Source: Candidatus Poribacteria bacterium (lineage in GTDB: Bacteria > Poribacteria > WGA-4E > WGA-3G). From it: a stretch of 32,126 bases of DNA. The notes under the pieces are model-generated. The model had not been told where the DNA came from. It saw nothing but the letters and a program-made list of their open reading frames with translations, and searched no databases. This document shows, piece by piece, positions 1-7,734 of the stretch (its first letter is position 1; each line of letters opens with the position of its first letter). Position numbers and translations under genes: made by a program. Location of the stretch: NCBI GenBank assembly GCA_022394755.1, contig JAGFCA010000096.1:1-32126 (forward strand), written 5' to 3'.

Positions 1-186
1 ACAACAATCAATATCAGATATAAGGATACAAGTAATTTTTTCAATAATAAGTCTCCTGTAAATTGGTGGTTGAGATTAGAAATAGAAGGTTGTTTAGTTA
101 CACAGGAGTGGATGCACAAATTTAGGTGGTCAAAGGTAAGAAATATTAAATCTTTCTAAGAAATTGAGGAGGGTTGAAAAGTATAC
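1..186. other. Short flank with no recognised gene
   Basis: This is AT-rich sequence beyond the 3' end of the first WD40 gene. I see no coding region, tRNA or clear terminator hairpin. A purine-rich GAGGAGGG on the plus strand near 166 resembles a ribosome binding site but has no suitable start codon downstream. Confidence 0.5.
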
Positions 187-2058
187 TTATTCAGAGGCTA
201 ATTCCCATATCAGTGCTGTACCATCGAAACTTCCGGATACAAGTGTTTTACCATCTGGACTGAATTCAAGGTTATCAATACTACCTACATGTCCATTGAG
301 AGTTGTAATATGTATACCTGTCTGTACATCCCACAAACGGATAGTACTGTCCCAACACCCACTCGCGAGGAATCTACCATCCGGACTAAAGGCGATGGAA
401 TGTACATCATCTGCATGTCCAGATAAGGTTTTTATCGCTTCACCTGTTTCTACATCCCATAAAATGATTGTATCATCCCAACTACTGCTGGCAAGTTTAC
501 TACCATTTGGCGTGAACGCTATACTACTCACTCTATCCATGTGATCTGTTAGTTTATGTATAGTTTCACCTGTATTCACATCCCACAGAAGGATTGTATT
601 ATCCCAACTTCCACTTGCTAATATATCTCCATCTGGACTGAATGCAAGACTTACGATGTTTTTTGTATGTCCTTTAAATGATGTAAGTTGCTCTCCTGTA
701 TGTGGATTCCATAGAAGTATGGCTGGTTCGTCACTACCAGCTGCCAGTATGTTCCCATCTGGACTGAGTGCAATGCTACTGACTCCGTCAGTATGTCCAG
801 ACAAAGTTAAAATTGATTTACCTGTCTGGATATCCCATAATCGTATTGTTTCATCGGAATAACTGGAACTTGCGAGTGATATCGCATCTGGATTAAATGC
901 TAATCCTGAAACCCTACCTGTATGTCCTGAGAGTTCATTAAGTAGTGTTCCTGTTTTTACATCCCACAAACTCACAGTAAGACTGCCACTCCCACCCGTT
1001 GCGAGGATGTTACCATCTATACTGTATGCAACAGCTCGGACTCTATTGGTATATCCAGTAAGTTCCTGGAGGCGGGTTAATGTTCTCACATCCCATACCT
1101 GAAGGGGATTACCCAGTTCTCCAATTACATGGGTCATTCCATCAGAATTGAGTCCTATATTAATTATATTATCTATACTTTCACCATTTACAGGTTGTAA
1201 CTCACCTGTGATATTATCTTTGATGAAGAAAGAATTTGCCTTGGATAGCACACATTTAATCTTCTTGATATCCGAATTGTATTGAATACATACAACATTT
1301 TCGCGACTATTCACTTTTATTATTTCGAGAGATGTACCTGCAGTTAAATCCCACATACGCACTGTTCTATCAGAGCTTTTACTGATAAGAAATTTATCAT
1401 CGGGTGTAAATGCAACCCCGCTTATACGCTTCTCGTGTCCTTTGAGTGTCTGAAGTATTGTTCTTGTGTTAATATCCCATAGATAGATAAGATAAGCCCG
1501 ATTCGTAATCCCAAGTTTTGTGCCATCTGTACTGAATGCCACCGTTCCAAATCGATCCGTATACCCATCAAGAGTTTCTAATAATGTTCCCGTCTGTACA
1601 TCCCATAAACGAACAGTATTATCGTGGCTACCGCTTACCATGGTTTTTCCATCTGGACTGAAATCCACACTATTGATACTCATTGTATGTCCTGTCATTG
1701 ATCTGAGTTCTGTACCTGTTCGCACATCCCACAAACGTATAGTATTATCTGTCCCTCCACTTGCTAAGGTTAATCCATCTGAACTGAACGCAACACAGAA
1801 GACATAGGCGTTTTGTCCTTTAAGTAAGTAAAGTTCGTCACCTGTCAATGCATCGTGTATCCATATCCCCGTAGAACTTGCTACAGCAATTAGTTTTCCA
1901 TCTGGTGAGGATATGACCCGTGCTGCAATGCCTTTTCCGAACCGAACTTTAGCACCATCGGGTAGACCCCATTTTGCGTAGTCCTGAGCAGAAATCTTTG
2001 GTGTTACTACCAGTAATGAAAGTAGAATGAAGGGAATGAAGAACGATATACGTAACAT
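187..2058 (-). CDS. Secreted WD40-repeat protein with two seven-bladed propellers
   Basis: WD40 protein of about 623 residues. I count 14 repeat ends of the type (I/V)xLWD(V/I)xTG, the last being ALIWELASE, which fits two seven-bladed beta-propellers back to back. Repeats 4 to 7 are the most degenerate and one replaces the LWD signature with FFIKD; repeats 8 to 14 are close to consensus. The start is placed at 2058 because translation from there opens directly with a signal peptide (MLRISFFIPF... ending near ISAQ). An upstream in-frame ATG at 2112 would add 18 residues, and neither start has a strong Shine-Dalgarno. The mature N-terminus (WGLPDGAKVRFGKG) matches the lead-in of the WD40 protein at 23310-25535, so the two are paralogues. 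Likely an extracytoplasmic scaffold; partner unknown. It lies 108 bp downstream of the exchanger gene on the same strand. Confidence 0.9.
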   Translation of the reverse strand: MLRISFFIPFILLSLLVVTPKISAQDYAKWGLPDGAKVRFGKGIAARVISSPDGKLIAVASSTGIWIHDALTGDELYLLKGQNAYVFCVAFSSDGLTLASGGTDNTIRLWDVRTGTELRSMTGHTMSINSVDFSPDGKTMVSGSHDNTVRLWDVQTGTLLETLDGYTDRFGTVAFSTDGTKLGITNRAYLIYLWDINTRTILQTLKGHEKRISGVAFTPDDKFLISKSSDRTVRMWDLTAGTSLEIIKVNSRENVVCIQYNSDIKKIKCVLSKANSFFIKDNITGELQPVNGESIDNIINIGLNSDGMTHVIGELGNPLQVWDVRTLTRLQELTGYTNRVRAVAYSIDGNILATGGSGSLTVSLWDVKTGTLLNELSGHTGRVSGLAFNPDAISLASSSYSDETIRLWDIQTGKSILTLSGHTDGVSSIALSPDGNILAAGSDEPAILLWNPHTGEQLTSFKGHTKNIVSLAFSPDGDILASGSWDNTILLWDVNTGETIHKLTDHMDRVSSIAFTPNGSKLASSSWDDTIILWDVETGEAIKTLSGHADDVHSIAFSPDGRFLASGCWDSTIRLWDVQTGIHITTLNGHVGSIDNLEFSPDGKTLVSGSFDGTALIWELASE

Positions 2059-2166
2059 TATAGGATTGTCTTGGGTTATTGTGTATAGGAAGAATTCTAC
2101 TTTTTTATGCATTTGTCATTGTCTTAGGTCACATAATTACGGACTGTCTGTAGAATTCTAAATTCT

Positions 2167-3204
2167 CTAATGCATGTCTATAGAGAATATGTAACTGAGT
2201 ATTGTTACTAAGATATATGTTCCTACCAAAACAAAGCCAAAGGGACGTTTCAACTGGCTACCTGATACGAAAATACCGATTCGGAAGACAATAAGAATGA
2301 ATACCATCGCTGGGAACAAGAACTTAAAGAACTGAGGGGATGCATTCAGACCAGTAGGTGTGGCTGACGCTGAGACGCCTGCAACAAAAAGAACATTTAA
2401 AATATCCGCACCAATGATATTACCAACTGCTAACTCACCGTGTCCCCGTCTAACAGCTGTGATGGCGGTTACAAGTTCTGGGAGGGATGTACCAAATGCG
2501 ACTAATGTAGCTGCAATAATTGCCTTTGGAATTTTGAATCTTACTGCTAATTCACTTACTGCTGGGATAAGGATTTGAGCAGAGAGGACAACAATAGCAA
2601 TTGAACCGATAAGTTTAAATAGTGTAATAAATGAACTTGACCCATCATGTTCTGATTCCTCATCAGATGTCGATTCAGTTGGTGTTGAACCTGCCCATCG
2701 GATAGATTGCCATACATATAAACCTAACAGAAGGATGAACACAAAACCCATGAATTGCGGAAGTGTTCCTCCATCCGTGAATACCTTTATTGGAGATGAC
2801 CAAGGTACACAGACTAAGACCATCAAGATTCCAGCACCTACCTGAACATTAGATAAACGTGATGCTAACTCTCTGTTAAAAGATAAAGGTGCAATTAATG
2901 ATGCTAATCCAAGGATCAATCCTGTATCACATATAATCGAACCAACGGCATTACCAAGAGCAAGATCAGGCTTGCCTTGAACTGCTGAGAGTACGGATAC
3001 GGCTGCTTCTGGTGTTGTAGTACCAATACTGACAATTGTTGCTCCTATGACTGCCTTTCCAAGTCCCCATCGTGTTGATAAGACAACTGCTTCATCTACA
3101 AGCCAGTCGGCTCCTTTGCCGAGTGTGTATAGCATCACGGCGATTATCGCAAGTAGTCCTATACTGGGAATACCAACGATAAGATGTTCAATCCACTGTT
3201 CCAT
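2167..3204 (-). CDS. Sodium/calcium exchanger family membrane protein (CaCA, YrbG-like)
   Basis: Integral membrane protein of 345 residues, usual for bacterial YrbG-type cation exchangers. It shows the two inverted alpha repeats of the family: alpha-1 around residues 50-100 with GTTTPE and GNAVGS, and alpha-2 around residues 226-276 with GTSLPE and GNIIGADILN. The acidic residue in each (T/S)xPE motif is the expected cation ligand. A charged serine/glutamate-rich loop near the middle (TSDEESEHDG) separates the two halves of about five helices each. Family members exchange Na+ or H+ for Ca2+ across the inner membrane; the ion here is inferred only from the family. The ATG at 3204 follows a weak AAGGA about 13 bases upstream. 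The WD40 gene follows on the same strand and may be co-transcribed. Confidence 0.9.
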   Translation of the reverse strand: MEQWIEHLIVGIPSIGLLAIIAVMLYTLGKGADWLVDEAVVLSTRWGLGKAVIGATIVSIGTTTPEAAVSVLSAVQGKPDLALGNAVGSIICDTGLILGLASLIAPLSFNRELASRLSNVQVGAGILMVLVCVPWSSPIKVFTDGGTLPQFMGFVFILLLGLYVWQSIRWAGSTPTESTSDEESEHDGSSSFITLFKLIGSIAIVVLSAQILIPAVSELAVRFKIPKAIIAATLVAFGTSLPELVTAITAVRRGHGELAVGNIIGADILNVLFVAGVSASATPTGLNASPQFFKFLFPAMVFILIVFRIGIFVSGSQLKRPFGFVLVGTYILVTILSYIFSIDMH

Positions 3205-3279
3205 TAACTATGATGTTCCTTCCAGAAATGTGTATAGTAATACATTAGCATACAAATATAACTAAGTCAATCGAATTGA

Positions 3280-3326
3280 GGTAGTAGGGTGTGTAAAGTT
3301 TTTGTCACCTTACAGCAGTGTATCAG
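3280..3326 (+). repeat. Repeat family E, copy 1
   Basis: Copy of a dispersed element of about 45-55 bp. It begins GGTAGTAGGGTGTG, continues TAAAGTTTTTGTCACCTTA and ends near GTGTATCAG. It aligns with copies at 3652-3700 (begins GGTAGTTGGATG) and about 7632-7685 (begins GGTGGGTATAAA). At 3652 and near 7632 it is followed by family B repeats, suggesting a composite cassette. Confidence 0.55.
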
Positions 3327-3364
3327 AAATTATCTACATCACTGTCTTGATTCACAGACATCAA

Positions 3365-3415
3365 TTTATGAATTCTGCTCATTGTAGGAGGGATCTCCGA
3401 TTCCTGACTCCTTGT
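3365..3415 (+). repeat. Repeat family C, copy 1
   Basis: Short module framed by ATTCTGCTC..TTGTAGGAG on the left and TTGTAT on the right, with a small hairpin (GGAG/CTCC) between. Related modules lie at 3830-3882, inside both copies of family F (3971-4027 and 5953-6007) and, more decayed, at 7360-7412. The frame is conserved while the hairpin arms differ. Confidence 0.45.
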
Positions 3416-3421
3416 ATTTCC

Positions 3422-3505
3422 GCAAGCTCCAGAGGAGCGAAAGGTGTGTAGAAACACCAAACTAACCAAGATGCAAGCTCCAGAGGAGCGAAAGGTGTGT
3501 AGAAA
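3422..3505 (+). repeat. Two identical 33-bp REP-like repeats (family A)
   Basis: The 33-bp unit at 3422-3454 is repeated exactly at 3473-3505 with an 18-bp spacer, giving a 51-bp period. Each unit holds a short hairpin GCTCC-AGA-GGAGC followed by the single-stranded tail GAAAGGTGTGTAGAAA. Related units are at 4444-4473 (arms GCCCC/GGGGC), 4492-4522 (imperfect arms), 4623-4720 and 4741-4797. Arms change together while the tail stays conserved, as in REP elements mobilised by TnpA-REP (RAYT) transposases. No such transposase gene lies in this window. Confidence 0.8.
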
Positions 3506-3651
3506 AAACGTTGACACACAACACCAAGCCACGGGTCAGAAAAATAACTCATTCACGAAAATTCAAACTGAAAACTACAATCTGAAAACTAATCCAATCC
3601 GGGATTCTGATACAAGAAACACCTATAGTCACAAATTCTTTACACACTCGG

Positions 3652-3720
3652 GGTAGTTGGATGTAAAGTTATTTGCATTAACAACATTTTAGTACATCAG
3701 GACCGGCAGGTTCGGCTGCC
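3652..3720 (+). repeat. Repeat family E, copy 2, plus a GGCAG/CTGCC hairpin
   Basis: Positions 3652-3700 match copy 1 of family E at 3280-3326. They are followed by a hairpin at 3705-3720 with GGCAG/CTGCC arms and the loop GTTCGG. The block runs straight into the family B repeats at 3725. Confidence 0.55.
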
Positions 3721-3724
3721 TAAC

Positions 3725-3817
3725 CAGGGGAATAGCAAAAGGTATTCATACCGTTGATTCCTGATTCGGGAAATGTCTAAATGCCATAAAGTATTCATAT
3801 CGTTGATTACTCGGTTT
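3725..3817 (+). repeat. Two degenerate family B repeats in tandem
   Basis: Two units built on the pattern GGGAAT-xx-GGxATTCATACCG followed by TTGATTCCTGATTCG. The first covers about 3727-3768. The second (GGGAAATGTCTAAATG then GTATTCATATCGTTGATT) follows directly. Intact hairpin versions occur at 4629-4698 and 4747-4781; other copies lie at 7735-7808 and, inverted, at 30240-30292. Confidence 0.65.
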
Positions 3818-3829
3818 ACAGGAATCAAT

Positions 3830-3882
3830 TTAAGGATTCTTCTCTTTGTAGGAGGATTTCCCTATCCAGGTTTTGTATCACA
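3830..3882 (+). repeat. Repeat family C, copy 2
   Basis: ATTCTTCTCTTTGTAGGAG on the left and TTTTGTATC on the right match the frame of the 3365 copy. The internal arms (GGAT...ATCC) differ in sequence but still pair. Confidence 0.45.
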
Positions 3883-3947
3883 TATTGTTAGTTTGTGGTC
3901 TCAACCTTACTGTCCATATATTCATTTCAACCTACTTAACTTACAGT

Positions 3948-4085
3948 GTATCTCATAAATACGAATCCTGCGTTTTTTAGTAAATTCTTCTTTCGTAGGA
4001 GCGGGGTTTCCCCGCCCTTTGTATCAATATAATGCATGATAAGATACAAGAATCTACCAAATATTTGATTGATGAGATTAGCTCT
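3948..4085 (+). repeat. 138-bp repeat family F, copy 1
   Basis: Direct repeat of 138 bp whose second copy is 5934-6071, same length and orientation. Both start GTATCTCAT, share TTAGTAAATTC, TTGTATCAATAT, AATGCATG, AATATTTGATT and ATGAGAT, and end GCTCT. The centre of this copy is a strong hairpin, GCGGGG-TTT-CCCCGC. The 5934 copy has GGTGGG/CCCGCC arms, which still pair with one G-T wobble, so pairing is kept despite drift. Confidence 0.75.
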
Positions 4086-4323
4086 AATATTTGTTGACAT
4101 GTATGATTACGGGTAATACACCAAACCTATTGTGTGTCATAAGTGTAAGGATGTTTCAGACTATCAATCTATTCTGCATAATCTACGTTATACTATCAAA
4201 AATAAATACCAATGCCATACAGTTAATACCCAAATTAACCCAGTCTTTCCGTTAATGTCACAATCAGTGCCAAAATTAAATGAAAAACATTGAAGAAAAA
4301 TATAACATTACGCAACTAATATA

Positions 4324-4545
4324 ACTATAGTTTGGACAATTTCTGAGAGGGCTTCACCTAATATTCAGAGTGTTTCTGGTTTATCACCACGTTACTCACA
4401 CCAATCCAACTCTAAAATAATAAACTCGGATGGACAAAAGTGTAGCCCCAGCGGGGCGAAATGTGTGTAGAAACTTCATAACTCCCACAGCACAAGCCTC
4501 AACGGGAGCGAAATGTGTATCGCTTAATACTGTCCAAACTATAGT
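4324..4545. mobile_element. Possible MITE bounded by perfect 15-bp inverted repeats
   Basis: ACTATAGTTTGGACA at 4324-4338 is the exact reverse complement of 4531-4545. The 222-bp element has no coding potential and encloses two family A REP-like hairpins (4444-4473 and 4492-4522). TA-rich flanks (..TATA left, ACTATA right) would suit a TA-targeting transposase such as the IS630/mariner group, but no unambiguous target duplication can be assigned. The octamer ATTACGCA occurs just outside both ends in the same orientation. No related transposase is in the window. Confidence 0.5.
4444..4522 (+). repeat. Two family A REP-like hairpins
   Basis: The unit at 4444-4473 has a perfect GCCCC-AGC-GGGGC hairpin followed by GAAATGTGTGTAGAAA. 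The unit at 4492-4522 starts ACAAGCCTCAACGGGAGCG, has imperfect arms and the tail GAAATGTGTAT. They are diverged relatives of the identical pair at 3422-3505 and lie inside the possible MITE. Confidence 0.7.
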
Positions 4546-4622
4546 ACTATAAGAACAGGAATTACGCAGTTTGTATAAAGAATGGAACACTTATACGACT
4601 TATGCATTTCCTCTGTGTCTTT

Positions 4623-4720
4623 GGCCCCGGGGAATGCCCAACGGCATTCATACCCGGGGAACTCCTAAATGGGGTTCATACCGTTGATTCCTGATTCGCG
4701 GGGCGAAAGGTGTGTAGAAA
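4623..4720 (+). repeat. Nested repeat: two family B hairpins in the loop of a family A hairpin
   Basis: The outer arms GCCCC (4624-4628) and GGGGC (4700-4704), plus the tail GAAAGGTGTGTAGAAA to 4720, are a family A element. Its 3-base loop is replaced by about 70 bp holding two family B hairpins. One is GAATGCC-CAAC-GGCATTC (4632-4649), the other GAACTCC-TAAAT-GGGGTTC (4659-4677, one G-T wobble). They are followed by TTGATTCCTGATTCG. The two B stems differ in sequence yet both pair. Confidence 0.75.
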
Positions 4721-4740
4721 ACGTTGCAACCCTATTCCTT

Positions 4741-4797
4741 AGCCCCGGGGAATGCCCTACGGCATTCATACCGTTGATTCGCGGGGCGAAAGGTGTA
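4741..4797 (+). repeat. Nested repeat: one family B hairpin in a family A hairpin
   Basis: The outer arms are GCCCC (4742-4746) and GGGGC (4783-4787) with the tail GAAAGGTGT. The inner perfect 7-bp stem is GAATGCC-CTAC-GGCATTC (4750-4767). Relative to the 4623 element it lacks the second B hairpin, and GATTCCTGATTC has shrunk to GATTC, consistent with slippage between the two GATTC copies. Confidence 0.75.
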
Positions 4798-5075
4798 TTT
4801 ATATGGATTTTAGCATCACTTTTATACTGACAGTAGAATTGTATGTAATATATGAAAATAACAATCTTATACTAATCTGACTGATAACTTGTTATTTTGC
4901 GTAAGTCCTGAAGAAATAATAGCAATTAATTGACTAAATAAGCTACGATAATAACGTACTACAATATATAGATTCACATAACAGAATTTTAACTTGAAAT
5001 ATTTATCTTATTATGTTACTATATATATTACATACATCAGACATAATATATCATCTACACAAGAGATTAAAAAGT

Positions 5076-5105
5076 GTTGTGAAATTTTCACAACAGTTGT
5101 GAAAA
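5076..5105. promoter_or_regulatory. 19-bp palindrome plus a third half-site (operator- or iteron-like)
   Basis: GTTGTGAAA (5076-5084), a single T, then TTTCACAAC (5086-5094) form a perfect odd palindrome. A direct GTTGTGAAAA follows at 5096-5105 and another stands alone at 5284-5293. This looks like a dimeric repressor operator or a small iteron set. No gene lies nearby to be regulated, so the role is unknown. Confidence 0.4.
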
Positions 5106-5933
5106 TTAAATCACAATCTTATATGTCTACAAACCTATACCACAACAGAGTTCAGAGCACTTGAAACAAGGAAAAAGCAGAAAATATTAAAAAAATAAAA
5201 AATTTTGACATTTTTCAGACAATTCTATAAAACCTTTCAGCAACTGGTTTTAGAGTACTTTTCTTCTCTGAATTAAAAATTGTGTTGTGAAAATAAAATA
5301 GTTTTAGATTCCAGACCAAAAAAATAAATACTTATGAAAATCTTCAAAAACAATCCTAATTACAATGAATCATTTATGTCAAAAAAACATTCCTATTTAA
5401 GAATTGTAGCACATTCTTCCATATTGTTCCGTTCCAGTGTCAATTCTCAACAAACGATAATGAGAGAGAAATTAATAGAAGTGGTATAATAAACACACCT
5501 TACAATAACATAAAGCAGATTATATTAATACAAATTAGTAAAACACAGTGTATTATAATCTAATCCAATAATCTGATTTTCAGGAGTGAATCTGACGATA
5601 AATATTATGTTATGAGAATAATAATAGTAAAAAACAGAATCATCGCTCATCAAGGAAAACTACAAAATTGTAACTTTTTTCAAATTTTAGAATTTGAGGC
5701 TTAATTCACTACAAACCCAGACAGGGACTAATAGGAAAGGCAGTGTAATAACGAGATACAATCCTACACTTTGTAGGAAAAGTGTAACATTTTCTCACAT
5801 ATCTAATAAAATGTACTGGGTTGGAAAAACGATAAAATCATCTTAATAATGTATTAGCTTAGATTTAATACTACTGTAAACTGTATACTGAAAACCAATT
5901 ACTAATAACTAACAACTAACAACTAACAACAGA

Positions 5934-6071
5934 GTATCTCATCAATACGAATCGAGTGTTTTTAGTAAATTCCTTTTTCGTAGTGGTGGGGTTTTCCCGC
6001 CGTTGTATCAATATATAATGCATGGTAAGATCCGAGAATCTTTCAAATATTTGATTAATGAGATAAGCTCT
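5934..6071 (+). repeat. 138-bp repeat family F, copy 2
   Basis: Diverged direct copy of 3948-4085 with the same length and ends. The central hairpin is GGTGGG/CCCGCC with the loop GTTTT. The copy is immediately preceded by the short ACTAACA-type tandem. Confidence 0.75.
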
Positions 6072-6120
6072 ACTTAAAACAATATTGATCCGTGTACTAT
6101 CTGATTTCGACCGAATCCAA

Positions 6121-6187
6121 TACCGTAGAATATTTCAGGATTTATGGCGTTTATATCCCTGATTCTTTAATTCGAGGACGAAATGTT
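6121..6187 (+). repeat. Decayed nested A/B repeat
   Basis: Elements of the nested A/B structure remain in order: a B-like centre (AGGATTTATGGCGTTTATATCC), then TGATTC, then AATTCGAGGACGAAATGTT in place of the family A right arm and tail. The outer stem is no longer paired. Probably an old copy of the 4623/4741 structure. Confidence 0.35.
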
Positions 6188-6231
6188 ATTCCATCATAAT
6201 TGTTTAAAGTTAGGTATTGGATAGTAACAAA

Positions 6232-7080
6232 TTATTTCCTTATCAACATTTTACGTATTGCAGAATAATTACCTGCTTTGAAGGCACAGATATATAGACC
6301 TGTAGCAACACGTTCACCGATATTATTTCTACCATCCCAATACGTAGCACGGCTACGAGTTGCGTTATCACCCTCTGTGAATTCAGGAGCACTGTTTTCA
6401 GTCGGTTCACTATCTATCTGAATTGCAGCGGCAATCTCTATTGACATTACATCGGATTTAGTCAACGCATATCCAAAGTGATTGCGGGGGATGGTTGGGA
6501 GTGTGTCGAGATTTGCTGTTATAGCATCGGTCGTACCTGCAGTAGGGGTAACCGAGACAGAATTGCTCTCAATACTGCCTTTCGGGATAGCGGCTGTGGT
6601 CGCATTATCACCGAATGTGCCGTTTACGACATTTACCTGGACAACAATCTTAAATGGAGCACCTGTGGGTATTCCGATTTTAAATTGGTCTTCTACAACT
6701 TTTTGGATTGATATTGTTAAGGAGAATGGATCTACTGTATTCCCACCAAGTCGTAGTGAGTTTAATGAAGTCAGTCCTTTAAAGATGTTATCGGGAAGGA
6801 TGCTCAATTTGTTGCCGTATAAATTGAGACTTGTCAAGCCGGTCAACCCTGAGAAGTCACCGGACTTGAGCTCTGTTATTTCTTTATTGCGTAGGTTGAG
6901 TGTTGTAATTTTTGTAAGGTGTTCATTTGTTACCTGTTCAGCTGTATTTGCTTCGGTTGTTGCGGTGACAATTGCATTTCGGACCTGTTCAGTTCTTTCA
7001 TTTACGGGTAATATCTCTGATGCACCAACAAGAGTTGTGTTCAAGACTGTCAGAACAATGAGTATTAATATATGACGCAA
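6232..7080 (-). CDS. Secreted leucine-rich-repeat protein with a YWDGRN...RKMLIRK tail
   Basis: Protein of 282 residues. A signal peptide covers residues 1-20 (MRHILILIVL... ending near VGA). A helical cap follows at about 25-56, then LRR units at about 57-115 (LNLRNKEITEL, LTSLNLYGNKLSILP, LNSLRLGG), then a beta-rich segment to about 225. The C-terminus YWDGRNNIGERVATGLYICAFKAG...RKMLIRK is the last part of a FlgD-like or type IX-secretion-like sorting domain. The start is a TTG at 7080, chosen because AAAGGGGAG sits 7 bases upstream and the signal peptide begins there. The front of the sorting domain is missing: APEFTEGDNATRS, which normally opens a cadherin-like domain in such proteins, joins straight to RATYWDG. 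This suggests an in-frame internal deletion near residue 243. Likely a cell-surface or secreted adhesion-type protein. Confidence 0.8.
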   Translation of the reverse strand: MRHILILIVLTVLNTTLVGASEILPVNERTEQVRNAIVTATTEANTAEQVTNEHLTKITTLNLRNKEITELKSGDFSGLTGLTSLNLYGNKLSILPDNIFKGLTSLNSLRLGGNTVDPFSLTISIQKVVEDQFKIGIPTGAPFKIVVQVNVVNGTFGDNATTAAIPKGSIESNSVSVTPTAGTTDAITANLDTLPTIPRNHFGYALTKSDVMSIEIAAAIQIDSEPTENSAPEFTEGDNATRSRATYWDGRNNIGERVATGLYICAFKAGNYSAIRKMLIRK

Positions 7081-7087
7081 TTTGACT

Positions 7088-7096
7088 CTCCCCTTT
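7088..7096 (-). promoter_or_regulatory. Ribosome binding site fixing a TTG start
   Basis: AAAGGGGAG on the minus strand lies 7 bases before the TTG at 7080-7078. No ATG or GTG in frame nearby gives an intact signal peptide, so this site decides the start of the LRR gene. Confidence 0.7.
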
Positions 7097-7734
7097 GAAA
7101 TATTTTACTTTCAGATTGCTTTATATGTTATTAAATTATCTATATTTTTCTCTGCGTGTGTTGGATAACTAACTGGGTGTTTTCTATTAACATCACGTAT
7201 GATAAACAATATTGTTACATACGGATTGTGATACTTATAACTATAGTAATAACAGGTAGGTATTATGGTAGTGTTACAAAATCCATAGAAATGGTATCTA
7301 CCGTATTTTTCAGTATCTATGAAAGTTCGATAGGATAATTCATTAGACTACCTTGGTTAATGGGATTTTATGGGTGAGCGATCTCCGAACCCAGACTCTT
7401 TGTCCGCAAACTGTCAGTTTTTGGTCTTACTTTACCGTATCATAAGCGTCAGTATTAGGAACAAATGCCAAATTCCACCAGTTAAATGCTTTCTTTGTAA
7501 GAATAATTGTAAGAACAACATTAAACCGACTATGACAGAGTCACCGGTTACATTCTATAGAAGTGAATTCCTATTCACGACGTATTTATCGTGAATACCT
7601 TTCTCGAATTAAGACTATTGATGGGGCAAATTGGTGGGTATAAAACTTTTTCAATCTTTGGAGAGACGACTGGTGTATTAGATACACTGAAACGGTCGTT
7701 TAATTGACGCTAAAAGTACTGTATGTACTGTTTA

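Larger units (their letters stand above)
3205..6231. other. 3 kb gene-free tract packed with short repeats
   Basis: No convincing gene is visible on either strand over 3 kb. The short open frames cross hairpin repeats and have no ribosome binding sites or family resemblance. The first 1.6 kb and last 0.3 kb hold repeat families listed separately (A, B, C/F and E). The middle (about 4800-5930) is very AT-rich and mostly non-repetitive. It holds a 19-bp palindrome at 5076-5094, a TTGACA at 5205-5210 with TATAAA at 5226-5231, and an extended -10 (TGGTATAAT) at 5482-5490 with no gene downstream. A short tandem of the heptamer ACTAACA type lies at about 5902-5930. Confidence 0.75.

Noticed and set aside
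3278..3300. TGAGGTAGTAGG string identical to the start of the let-7 microRNA
   Set aside because: Coincidental; it is part of a bacterial dispersed repeat (family E) whose other copies differ at these bases.
3422..3505. Two 33-bp direct repeats with a spacer as a possible CRISPR array
   Set aside because: Only two units, an 18-bp spacer that is too short, an internal hairpin with a conserved REP-like tail, and diverged relatives scattered nearby; no cas gene.
3323..4590. Open frames of 60-70 codons across the repeat tract
   Set aside because: They run through hairpin repeats, lack ribosome binding sites and show no protein family features.
5240..5310. GTTTTAGAG-like strings as tracrRNA or CRISPR repeat
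   Set aside because: Short AT-rich chance matches without repeat units or cas genes.
6482..7075. 197-codon plus-strand open frame opposite the LRR gene
   Set aside because: Antisense shadow of a gene with a clear signal peptide, LRR motifs and sorting tail on the minus strand.
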